The notes under the pieces were generated by a model. It had not been told where the DNA came from and made no database searches. It was given only the letters and a program-made list of their open reading frames with translations. From Shewanella morhuae (lineage in GTDB: Bacteria; Pseudomonadota; Gammaproteobacteria; Enterobacterales; Shewanellaceae): a DNA stretch of 44,774 nt. Below are positions 37,846 through 44,774 of this stretch, piece by piece. Within the stretch, counting starts at the first letter, position 1, and every line of letters begins with the position of its first letter. The stretch lies in the NCBI RefSeq assembly GCF_900156405.1, contig NZ_FTNN01000005.1:1-44774 (forward strand), read 5' to 3'. The translations under genes and the position numbers were made by a program.

Positions 37846-38447
37846 TGTGCCTCCGATTTTTGACTATCAACAGGCATAACTTGAGCGTTAATTTGACTAA
37901 GTTCAGGGGCGTTGAGTTTGGCTTTTGATGCTAACCAAGCCTGTGCCAGCGCGTGTAACTCATTGGCTTCATCCAATGTTAGTGGCGTTGCTTGATGGCG
38001 TTTGGTTAGCAAGGGACCGATACGTTGGCGTTTATGCGCGGGTAAATAGCTGTCTAGCCAAGTTGCCCATGCCTTTCCATCTAATGACGCTATCGCTTCT
38101 CTACTGAGGTAACTCATGGCGGTGCGCTTTAGGATGCTATTGACGTCAGAGACATAAGAGGGCGCTTGTCTATCAAGCTGATTGAGTAACTGTTTTGCGG
38201 CTCTTCTTGGCGCGAAGTAACGGGCACGTTTTCTTAGCCAAATAACTAACAGTGTAATGAGGCTAATTACTATTGCTAAAACTAACCAATAACCGATGGC
38301 CCAAGGCCAAGCACCGATGGGATCGGGATGTATAATATCCTGCAGCTCTGCAAGTGCAGGATTTGGCACGGCAGACATCATCGGTGCAGCCGGTAGATTT
38401 GCTATTTCAGGAGTCGCTATGTGTGAATTCACTATTTCTGCACTCAT
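37839..38447 (-). CDS. DUF4381 membrane protein of the Bat operon
   Basis: A 202-residue protein with one transmembrane segment (about 49-70, AIGYWLVLAIVISLITLLVI), followed by a basic RKRARYFAPRRAAKQLL and a cytoplasmic domain. DUF4381 genes typically sit between the DUF58 and batA genes, as here. It starts 2 nt after the DUF58 stop. No catalytic motif is seen. Confidence 0.87.
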   Translation of the reverse strand: MSAEIVNSHIATPEIANLPAAPMMSAVPNPALAELQDIIHPDPIGAWPWAIGYWLVLAIVISLITLLVIWLRKRARYFAPRRAAKQLLNQLDRQAPSYVSDVNSILKRTAMSYLSREAIASLDGKAWATWLDSYLPAHKRQRIGPLLTKRHQATPLTLDEANELHALAQAWLASKAKLNAPELSQINAQVMPVDSQKSEAQW

Positions 38448-38449
38448 TG

Positions 38450-39403
38450 TTAACGCAATAATTCCAATTGATTAGCTAAAGGAATACCCGCATCTATTAG
38501 CTGAGTACGCACACGCAATTGCTGCATCATGCTGATAAACCCTTGTTGCTGACGCTGCTGCATGTCGAGCCAAGCCTGATAACTGTGGCGGGTGAGCACT
38601 AAATCTTCATCGCCATCGCGTACCGGTAAACTAAAGTTGTGCGGTAACGGCAAAGTGCCTTGGCGCAGGGGATCGGTAATCAGATAGGCGCCAACATCAC
38701 AATGACGCTTTAGCTCAGTTAATGGTGCAATACACTGGGGCGTAAAATGGCTGCCATCTGTCACTATCCAAATTAAGGAACCGGGTTTGGCGATACGTTG
38801 TAATCGCTGACAGGCGCGCAAAATATGATCGGGATCGCGCTGAGCACTGCCAACACGGTTAAGCTGATTTTCGTGCACGCGGCGCAGCTCTGAGACTAAC
38901 TGCAATATGCCCTGACGACGACTGCGGGGTTTGAGCTCGACATGTTCGGACTCGCTGGCAATCAAGGCGCCGAGCCTATCGCCATGGTTAATGGCATTCC
39001 AACCTAAAGTGGTCGCAAGGTGTCCGGCTTGCACCGATTGCAGTAATAAACGCGAGCCAAAATAGAGGCTTTGGCTCAAGTCGATTAATAGTAAAATAGG
39101 GCGCTCACGTTCTTCGACAAATAATTTAGTGTGAGTCGTGCCTGTGCGAGCAGTAACGCGCCAATCAATGGTGCGCACATCATCGCCCTGTTGATAGTGG
39201 CGCACTTCAGCAAACTCCATGCCGCGGCCTTTGATTAAGCTGCTGCGATGGCCGGCTAAATTGGCGCGGGCACGACTGTAACGCTCGGGCATAGCGCGGG
39301 CAATATTTTGGCACGCCAGCAGTTCTTGCTCCGTTAAGTGCAAACCATCGGCAAAAAGCGGCAAGCCATCGGCCGCGGCTGAAAGTTGCGCAGTGTCACT
39401 CAT
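38450..39403 (-). CDS. DUF58 domain protein (VWA-like) of the Bat operon
   Basis: A 317-residue soluble protein. The DUF58 signature VRHYQQGDDVRTIDWRVTAR lies at about 66-85, followed by KLFVEERERPILLLIDLSQS, whose DLSQS resembles a MIDAS motif. DUF58 proteins occur with MoxR ATPases almost everywhere and are thought to be their substrates or cofactors. It begins 24 bp after moxR. Confidence 0.9.
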   Translation of the reverse strand: MSDTAQLSAAADGLPLFADGLHLTEQELLACQNIARAMPERYSRARANLAGHRSSLIKGRGMEFAEVRHYQQGDDVRTIDWRVTARTGTTHTKLFVEERERPILLLIDLSQSLYFGSRLLLQSVQAGHLATTLGWNAINHGDRLGALIASESEHVELKPRSRRQGILQLVSELRRVHENQLNRVGSAQRDPDHILRACQRLQRIAKPGSLIWIVTDGSHFTPQCIAPLTELKRHCDVGAYLITDPLRQGTLPLPHNFSLPVRDGDEDLVLTRHSYQAWLDMQQRQQQGFISMMQQLRVRTQLIDAGIPLANQLELLR

Positions 39404-39427
39404 CTTATTTCACCCTTATCTTCACCG

Positions 39428-40384
39428 TTAAGGTACTGCAACTTGACTCAAGATGTGGTTGATCACGTGATCGCGGCTCACGCCTTCAGCCTGCGCTTGG
39501 TAGCTCAGTAATAATCTGTGTCTTAATACATTGGGCGCTACGGCTTGAATGTCTTCTGGTGAAACAAAGTCTCGTTCGTGCAGCCAAGCGCGGGCGCGGG
39601 CGCAGCGTTCTAACGAAATCGTTGCGCGCGGGCTGACACCATACTCTAGCCATTTCGCTAAGTCTTCGCTGTAACGTGAAGGCTCGCGGGTCGCCATCAC
39701 GATTTCGACTATGTACTTTTCGAGCGGTTCGGCAAGATAGATTTCCATGGCTTCATCACGGGCGGCAAACACATCCGCCTGCGCAATTGGCTCCATTGTT
39801 GGCAACTCGTGGGTTAATGCTTCTTTACGCGATTGGCGCAGAATTTCGATTTCAGTTTCGCCGCTTGGGTAATCAAGATTTAAATGCATTAAAAAACGGT
39901 CAAGCTGTGCTTCGGGCAGAGGATAAGTGCCTTCGTTTTCTAACGGATTCTGGGTTGCCATTACTAAAAACAGCGGTGGAAGCTTATAACTGTGCTTACC
40001 GACGGTAACTTGACCTTCGGCCATGGCTTCTAATAAGGCCGATTGTACTTTGGCTGGAGCGCGGTTAATTTCGTCGGCTAAGATTAAATTGTGAAAAATC
40101 GGTCCGGCTTCAAATTCGAAAGTACCAGTTTGCGAGCGATAAATATCGGTACCAGTTAAGTCAGCAGGTAACAAATCAGGGGTGAATTGAATGCGGTGAA
40201 AATCGCCCTCAACCCCGTCACATAAGGCTTTCACCGCTCGGGTCTTAGCAAGTCCTGGCGGCCCTTCAACTAATAAGTGGCCATTGGCAATTAAGGCAAT
40301 GAGCAGATTTTCGGTCAATACTGGTTGCCCTAAAACAACCTTATTGAGGTAAGTGCGTAATGCATGGAAGCGACTCAAAGGCAT
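39428..40384 (-). CDS. MoxR-family AAA+ ATPase
   Basis: A 318-residue AAA+ chaperone-like ATPase. Walker A GPPGLAKT is at 41-48, Walker B LILADE at 100-105 followed by NRAPAKVQSALLEAMAE, sensor 1 is in MATQNPLENEG, and the arginine-finger region is PEAQLDRFLMHL. The C-terminal lid (about 215-318) contains YGVSPRATISLERCARARAW. It is the first gene of the leftward operon moxR-DUF58-DUF4381-batA-batB-batD and likely remodels the VWA proteins. It is divergent from fadI. Confidence 0.93.
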   Translation of the reverse strand: MPLSRFHALRTYLNKVVLGQPVLTENLLIALIANGHLLVEGPPGLAKTRAVKALCDGVEGDFHRIQFTPDLLPADLTGTDIYRSQTGTFEFEAGPIFHNLILADEINRAPAKVQSALLEAMAEGQVTVGKHSYKLPPLFLVMATQNPLENEGTYPLPEAQLDRFLMHLNLDYPSGETEIEILRQSRKEALTHELPTMEPIAQADVFAARDEAMEIYLAEPLEKYIVEIVMATREPSRYSEDLAKWLEYGVSPRATISLERCARARAWLHERDFVSPEDIQAVAPNVLRHRLLLSYQAQAEGVSRDHVINHILSQVAVP

Positions 40385-40532
40385 GATGCTACTCGTTTTA
40401 TTATGTTGAAAATACGTATGTGGGCTATAGACAACAGCTATGGTAAAGAATTCCCTTAGGGTTTGGCTAGTGTTAAAAAAACAAACAGGTGTTTAAAACT
40501 TGCTGACAAGAAGTTAGAATCAGATCACACTT

Positions 40533-40549
40533 TAATGGTCAGACCTGTT
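40533..40549 (+). promoter_or_regulatory. FadR-like operator upstream of fadI-fadJ
   Basis: TAATGGTCAGACCTGTT shares TGGTC-N-GAC-N-TGTT with the E. coli FadR consensus. It lies 98 bp before the fadI start in the moxR-fadI intergenic region. A weak CRP-like half site (TTAGA-N6-TCACA, 40514-40529) sits just upstream. Confidence 0.72.
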
Positions 40550-40646
40550 ATTGGGCGATTTTCGCCGCAAATCAATGGGTCAAACACGGAAATCGATAGC
40601 GCCGCCTGAAATCTCTCAGCGATTGCGCACATAAAGAGGGTGACAA

Positions 40647-41957
40647 ATGAGTGATAGACAACAGGTTACGAACGCCAAGGGCGAACGTATCGCCATTGTA
40701 GCGGGTTTAAGAACGCCATTCGCAAAGCAAGCCACCGCATTTCACGGTGTGTCGGCGCTCGATATGGGCAAAATGGTGGTCAATGAATTATTGGCGCGCT
40801 CTGAACTTGACCCTAAGCTGATTGAACAGCTGGTCTATGGACAAGTCGTGCAAATGCCTGCTGCACCTAACATTGCTCGTGAAATCGTACTTGGTACTGG
40901 CATGAATGTATCGACCGATGCCTATAGTGTCACTCGCGCTTGTGCGACGAGCTTTCAATCTGCCGTAAACGTAGCTGAATCTATCATGACGGGTAATATC
41001 GAAATCGGTATTGCCGGCGGCGCTGATTCATCCTCTGTATTGCCTATCGGTGTGTCAAAAAAGTTAGCCCATGCGTTAGTCGATTTGAATAAAGCCCGTA
41101 GCTTTGGGCAAAAATTACAAATATTCCGCCGTTTAGGCATTAAAGATTTATTTCCAGTGCCGCCTGCGGTAGCTGAGTATTCAACGGGCTTGTCTATGGG
41201 GCAAACCGCTGAGCAAATGGCAAAAACCTACAATATTAGCCGCGCCGACCAAGATGCGTTAGCACACCGCTCACACACGTTAGCGAGTGAAACTTGGGCC
41301 GCTGGCAAACTTCGCGATGAAGTGATGGTTGCCCATGTGCCACCATATAAGCAGTTTATCGATCGTGATAACAATATCCGCGACAACTCGGTACTTGAGT
41401 CATACGCTAAGTTGCGTCCGGCTTTTGATCGGCAGCATGGCACTGTGACGGCGGCCAATAGTACGCCACTGACGGACGGTGCATCGGCCATTATTTTGAT
41501 GAGTGAAGGCCGAGCCAAAGCTTTAGGTTATCAGCCTATTGGTTACATTAAGAGTTACGCCTTTAGCGCCATTGATGTGTGGCAAGACATGTTGATGGGG
41601 CCGTCTTACGCAACGCCACTGGCACTGAAACGGGCTGGAATGGAGTTAGAAGACCTCACGCTAATTGAAATGCACGAGGCTTTTGCAGCGCAGACATTAG
41701 CCAATATGCAGATGTTTGCTTCGAAAAAATTTGCCGAAGAAAAACTTGGCCGTAACCGCGCCATTGGTGAAATCGACATGAGTAAGTTTAACGTGCTCGG
41801 CGGCTCGCTGGCCTATGGTCATCCTTTTGCTGCAACGGGAACTCGTTTGATCACGCAAGTGTGTCGTGAACTGAAACGCCGCGGTGGTGGAACTGGCCTA
41901 ACTACGGCTTGTGCAGCCGGTGGTTTAGGTGTGGCTATGATAGTTGAAGTGGAGTAA
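40647..41957 (+). CDS. fadI: 3-ketoacyl-CoA thiolase FadI
   Basis: Last step of fatty-acid beta-oxidation: cleaves 3-ketoacyl-CoA with CoA to acetyl-CoA and a shortened acyl-CoA. The 436-residue length matches E. coli FadI rather than the shorter FadA. Nucleophile Cys99 is in [10 protein letters not shown], a His is in [11 protein letters not shown], and the second Cys is in [15 protein letters not shown] precedes the ATG. fadJ follows 5 bp later, and the two subunits form the alternative beta-oxidation complex. The FadR-like site upstream indicates repression in the absence of fatty acids. Confidence 0.96.
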   Translation: MSDRQQVTNAKGERIAIVAGLRTPFAKQATAFHGVSALDMGKMVVNELLARSELDPKLIEQLVYGQVVQMPAAPNIAREIVLGTGMNVSTDAYSVTRACATSFQSAVNVAESIMTGNIEIGIAGGADSSSVLPIGVSKKLAHALVDLNKARSFGQKLQIFRRLGIKDLFPVPPAVAEYSTGLSMGQTAEQMAKTYNISRADQDALAHRSHTLASETWAAGKLRDEVMVAHVPPYKQFIDRDNNIRDNSVLESYAKLRPAFDRQHGTVTAANSTPLTDGASAIILMSEGRAKALGYQPIGYIKSYAFSAIDVWQDMLMGPSYATPLALKRAGMELEDLTLIEMHEAFAAQTLANMQMFASKKFAEEKLGRNRAIGEIDMSKFNVLGGSLAYGHPFAATGTRLITQVCRELKRRGGGTGLTTACAAGGLGVAMIVEVE

Positions 41958-41962
41958 TCGGC

Positions 41963-44083
41963 ATGGAAAAGACCTTTAATTTAACCCGCCGCGACGACGG
42001 TATTGCCATTTTGACAATGGATGTTCCTGGCGAAACCATGAACACCTTAAAAACACAATTTGGCCCTGAAATCAGTGAAATTCTGGCAGAGATCAAGAGT
42101 GATCCGAATATTCGTGGTTTAGTGCTTATTTCGGGTAAAAAAGATTCTTTTGTTGCAGGCGCTGATATTTCCATGCTCGATGCCTGTAAAACTGCGGGCG
42201 ACGCCAAAGCCTTATCTCAGCAAGGTCATGTGGTTTTTAATGAGTTAGAAGCGTTAAAAATTCCGGTGGTTGCGGCTATCCATGGCGCCTGTTTAGGTGG
42301 CGGTTTAGAGTTAGCATTAGCTTGTCATCAAAGGGTATGCAGTGACGATGGCAAGACTATGCTCGGTGTACCTGAAGTGCAACTGGGTTTATTGCCTGGT
42401 GGTGGCGGTACTCAACGTTTGCCACGTTTAGTTGGTATTACGACTGCTTTAGACATGATGTTGACAGGTAAACAAATTCGACCTAAACAAGCCTTGAAAA
42501 TGGGCTTAGTAAATGATGTTGTGCCGCAGACGATTTTGTTACAAACCGCCGTCGATATGGCGCTTGCGGGCAAGCGTTCGCCGAAATCGGTTAAAAAATC
42601 ACTTGTTAATCAAGTCCTTGAAGGCACAAGCTTTGGCCGTAACATTATTTTTAGCCAAGCGACTAAACAAGTCGAAAAGAAAACCCAAGGCAATTATCCC
42701 GCACCCGCCAAAATAATTGACTGCGTGCGCCAAGGGATTGCTAAGGGCATGCAAAAGGGATTAGACGTCGAAGCCAGCCATTTTGCTGAATTAGTGGTTT
42801 CAAAAGAATCTGCTGCGCTGCGCAGTATTTTCTTCGCGACTACAGAAATGAAGAAAGAAACCGGCGCCGTGGGTGCGATTCCCCGCAAAGTGAAAAAAGC
42901 CGTGATCTTAGGTGGCGGTTTAATGGGCGGCGGTATTGCATCGGTGACAACGACCAAGGCTAAGATCCCCGTTCGCGTCAAAGATATCAGTGAAAAAGGT
43001 TTAAGCAATGCGCTAGCCTACGCTTATAAGTTATTGGATAAAGGCGTAAAACGTCGCCACATGACGCCTGCTGCCCGTGACAATTTAATGGCACTGATGA
43101 CTACAACCACAGAGTATAAAGGCGTAAAAGATGCCGATATCGTCGTGGAAGCAGTATTTGAAGACTTAGCGCTTAAGCACCAAATGGTAAAAGACATTGA
43201 GCGTGAATGCGGCGAGCATACTATTTTTGCCTCAAACACTTCATCATTACCGATTAGTCAAATCGCCGAGGCGGCGACGCGTCCTGAGAACGTTATTGGT
43301 CTACATTATTTCTCGCCAGTAGAGAAAATGCCGCTGGTGGAAGTCATTGCCCACGCTAAAACATCGGCAGAAACTATTGCAACCACGGTCGCATTTGCTC
43401 GTAAGCAAGGTAAAACGCCGATAGTGGTGCAGGATGGCGCAGGTTTTTATGTGAACCGAATTCTAGCGCTCTACATGAACGAGGCCGCGCAATTATTACT
43501 TGAAGGCCAAAGTGTTGAACATTTAGATAAAGCCTTAGTGAAATTTGGTTTCCCTGTTGGACCTATTACTTTACTCGACGAAGTGGGTATCGATGTGGGC
43601 GCTAAGATTTCACCAATTCTTGAGAAAGAATTGGGCGAGCGCTTTAGAGCACCTGCGGCATTTGAAAGGCTTTTGGCTGACGATCGAAAAGGTCGTAAAA
43701 ATGGCAAAGGTTTCTACCAATATGGCGCATCGAGCAAGAAAGCCAAAGCTGTCGATGAGAGTGTTTATGGCGTGTTAGGCATTAAGCCAGGCACTAATAA
43801 AGACGCCAAAGCGGTTGCTGAGCGCTGCGTCGTGCAAATGCTTAACGAAGCCGTACGTTGTTTAGATGATGGTATTATCGCATCGCCAAGAGATGGGGAT
43901 ATTGGTGCTATTTTCGGCATTGGTTTCCCGCCATTCCTCGGTGGTCCATTCCATTATATTGATACTTTAGGTGCAGCTAACTTAGTGCGAATTCTTGAGG
44001 GCTATCAAAGTCAATTAGGTAGCAGATTCGAACCTTGCGCACGCTTAAAAACGATGGCTCAAGAAAACTCGCGCTTCTTCTAA
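41963..44083 (+). CDS. fadJ: Fatty acid oxidation complex alpha subunit FadJ
   Basis: A 706-residue multifunctional enzyme. Residues 1-200 are an enoyl-CoA hydratase (AAIHGACLGGGLELALACH, then GVPEVQLGLLPGGGGTQRLP). Residues from about 310 are a 3-hydroxyacyl-CoA dehydrogenase with NAD motif VILGGGLMGGGIASV, FASNTSSLPISQIA and GLHYFSPVEKMPLVEVI. The two C-terminal dehydrogenase repeats follow. It hydrates and oxidises acyl-CoA intermediates for FadI. The length is close to E. coli FadJ (714). GGAG at the fadI stop serves as its ribosome binding site, which gives tight coupling. Confidence 0.96.
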   Translation: MEKTFNLTRRDDGIAILTMDVPGETMNTLKTQFGPEISEILAEIKSDPNIRGLVLISGKKDSFVAGADISMLDACKTAGDAKALSQQGHVVFNELEALKIPVVAAIHGACLGGGLELALACHQRVCSDDGKTMLGVPEVQLGLLPGGGGTQRLPRLVGITTALDMMLTGKQIRPKQALKMGLVNDVVPQTILLQTAVDMALAGKRSPKSVKKSLVNQVLEGTSFGRNIIFSQATKQVEKKTQGNYPAPAKIIDCVRQGIAKGMQKGLDVEASHFAELVVSKESAALRSIFFATTEMKKETGAVGAIPRKVKKAVILGGGLMGGGIASVTTTKAKIPVRVKDISEKGLSNALAYAYKLLDKGVKRRHMTPAARDNLMALMTTTTEYKGVKDADIVVEAVFEDLALKHQMVKDIERECGEHTIFASNTSSLPISQIAEAATRPENVIGLHYFSPVEKMPLVEVIAHAKTSAETIATTVAFARKQGKTPIVVQDGAGFYVNRILALYMNEAAQLLLEGQSVEHLDKALVKFGFPVGPITLLDEVGIDVGAKISPILEKELGERFRAPAAFERLLADDRKGRKNGKGFYQYGASSKKAKAVDESVYGVLGIKPGTNKDAKAVAERCVVQMLNEAVRCLDDGIIASPRDGDIGAIFGIGFPPFLGGPFHYIDTLGAANLVRILEGYQSQLGSRFEPCARLKTMAQENSRFF

Positions 44084-44106
44084 GTCTTCACCATTCTATA
44101 TTGAAC

Positions 44107-44136
44107 AAAAAAGCGGCATAATATTGCCGCTTTTTT
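44107..44136 (+). terminator. Terminator of fadI-fadJ
   Basis: Stem AAAAAAGCGGCA / TGCCGCTTTTTT (44107-44118, 44125-44136) with a 6-nt loop and a six-T run, 23 bp after fadJ. Confidence 0.93.
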
Positions 44137-44440
44137 ATTGCCACAAGGCATTGTTTTGCCTAAAAAACACTCACAATGCTGATGTAATTCTTGTATGAGC
44201 AGCGCCCTTAAATGGTTGAAGTTGACTTTAATTTTATCCCCTTGAGTTAGATGCGTTAGTTCAGTGTTTAGTGAAAGATGTTGATAGCGGGTACGCATAG
44301 AACGCTTAGTCTAATATTTGAACGAAGATCAACATGGGTATTAATTTGAATGGCTCACAAGCGATTGTATTTTGATGAGGAGTAAAATTCCGAGCGTGAT
44401 GATTTTTAGTTATTTTTAAAGATGTGGCTTTTAATAAATA
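44137..44440. other. Intergenic stretch with nothing firm
   Basis: About 300 bp between the fadJ terminator and the inverted repeat at 44441. A leftward 72-codon frame (44298-44080) runs through the fadJ terminator and lacks a ribosome binding site, so I do not accept it. A short rightward frame of 14 codons near 44380 is not convincing either. Confidence 0.4.
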
Positions 44441-44479
44441 TTAAAAACTAAAGGGAGCTATGCTCCCTTTAGTTTTTAA
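44441..44479 (-). terminator. Perfect 18-bp inverted repeat, terminator of the small-peptide genes
   Basis: TTAAAAACTAAAGGGAGC (44441-44458) pairs perfectly with 44462-44479 around a 3-nt loop. T runs at the base in either direction make it bidirectional. It lies 69 bp past the stop of the 38-residue peptide gene, and no other leftward gene precedes it. Confidence 0.85.
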
Positions 44480-44547
44480 ACTGTGCCTAATGTCATCTAA
44501 TTTCTTATTGCTATTTCTTCATTAGACTCATTACTTAAGGCTTAAAT

Positions 44548-44664
44548 CTAGTTCCACCAACCCTTTGCTGAAATCACTTCAAGTTGGTTTAAACCATCAG
44601 GTAACTTAACCTTTTTACGTGCTGGCTTAGATAAACCGAGTGCTTTTTTGATTGAATTTAGCAT
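44548..44664 (-). CDS. 38-residue cationic peptide, possible modified-peptide or bacteriocin precursor
   Basis: A complete small gene: ATG at 44664, stop TAG at 44548-44550, ribosome binding site AGGGAGAG (44670-44677) 5 nt upstream. The product starts with an amphipathic MLNSIKKALGLSKP, continues with a strongly basic ARKKVKLPDG, then LNQLEVIS, and ends AKGWWN. It has eight Lys/Arg against two acidic residues, no Cys, and no signal peptide. The VKLP...LEV part resembles the VKFKP-LEV repeats of the upstream frame. A C-terminal Trp-Trp-Asn is notable, since W-x-N is a cross-linking motif in some radical-SAM peptides and a terminal Asn is needed in microcin C precursors. I do not recognise the family; function is unproven. 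Confidence 0.7.
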   Translation of the reverse strand: MLNSIKKALGLSKPARKKVKLPDGLNQLEVISAKGWWN

Positions 44665-44690
44665 AGTCACTCTCCCTAACCTGATTAATG

Positions 44691-44774
44691 TTATGCAACT
44701 TGTTCTAGTGGTTTGAATTTCACATATGGAGAGCCCGCAACTTCAAGGGGTTTGAATTTCACATATGGAGAACC
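44691..44774 (-). CDS. C-terminal end of a repeat-containing peptide/protein (cut by the window edge)
   Basis: The last 27 codons of a leftward frame are visible, ending at TAA (44691-44693). They read GSPYVKFKPLEVA followed by GSPYVKFKPLEQVA, two tandem copies that differ by one inserted Gln. The frame is open to the edge of the window, so its start and length are unknown. It lies 26 bp before the 38-residue peptide gene and probably shares its transcript. Identical DNA between the copies points to recent duplication. It could be a multi-core precursor peptide or a larger protein with a repeated tail. Confidence 0.6.
   Translation of the reverse strand, partial: GSPYVKFKPLEVAGSPYVKFKPLEQVA
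44710..44771. repeat. Direct repeat, 23 bp identical with 39-bp period
   Basis: The 23 bp from 44710 to 44732 (GGTTTGAATTTCACATATGG and three more bases) recur exactly at 44749-44771. The period of 39 is 13 codons, and the repeat is in frame with the leftward peptide SPYVKFKP. More copies may lie beyond the window. Confidence 0.9.

Noticed and set aside
44080..44298. Leftward 72-codon frame after fadJ
   Set aside because: It runs through the fadJ terminator hairpin, overlaps the fadJ stop, and has no ribosome binding site.
44710..44771. Direct repeats at the right edge as a CRISPR array or iteron set
   Set aside because: Only two copies are visible, the 16-bp spacing differs little in meaning, and the repeats are in frame with a coding sequence (13-codon period), which explains them better.

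Overview
The window looks like a chromosomal segment of a gammaproteobacterium of the genus Shewanella. The evidence is the conserved acpH / queA-tgt-yajC-secD-secF block, SstT, CheV, PutP, a split FadI/FadJ beta-oxidation pair, a GH109-type oxidoreductase-like glycosidase, and a sigma factor/DUF3379 pair; AT-leaning intergenic regions fit too. The genus is inferred from gene content and protein resemblance by eye, not from a search.

Layout. 1-700: a tRNA-Glu with its terminator, then about 480 bp with no recognisable gene. 0.7-6.4 kb: an ABC exporter, an Ada-AlkA fusion plus separate Ogt (alkylation repair), and a DEAD-box RNA helicase broken by one in-frame stop. 6.4-10 kb: a small phosphatase, CheV, SstT and a CIA30-like protein. 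10-12.3 kb: a frameshifted GH109-type gene, divergent from an unknown gene that sits behind a CRP-like site in class II geometry. 12.3-19.6 kb: rRNA/tRNA modification (rluA, queA, tgt), acpH, and the Sec accessory genes yajC-secD-secF. 19.8-22.3 kb: DUF2007/zinc-finger protein, rhodanese, siroheme synthase N-domain protein, YaeQ. 22.4-28.4 kb, leftward: RND adaptor, RND pump, DUF2892 membrane protein and periplasmic rhodanese as one apparent operon, preceded by a SIMPL-domain protein. 28.6-31.7 kb: a FadL-type outer-membrane channel with two FadR-like sites, and PutP. 31.8-40.4 kb: a tightly overlapping leftward operon moxR-DUF58-DUF4381-batA-batB/C-batD, followed by an ECF-type sigma factor and its DUF3379 partner. 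40.5-44.1 kb: fadI-fadJ behind another FadR-like site.

The right edge (44.44-44.77 kb) is the most unusual part. Two very small leftward reading frames, absent from ordinary gene catalogues because of their size, lie 26 bp apart and end in a perfect 18-bp inverted repeat. The upstream one is cut by the window edge and ends in two near-identical peptide repeats (GSPYVKFKPLE...). The downstream one is a complete 38-residue cationic peptide with a strong ribosome binding site, ending in Trp-Trp-Asn. They share a VK...P...LEV pattern. This resembles a precursor-peptide locus (modified peptide or bacteriocin); any modifying enzymes would lie beyond the window.

Functional links: fadL, fadI and fadJ form one fatty-acid uptake and oxidation regulon under a common FadR-like operator. 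The Bat genes form one envelope complex with a MoxR chaperone. queA and tgt supply successive steps of queuosine modification. Two genes (helicase, GH109) carry inactivating changes that could be real decay or sequence error.
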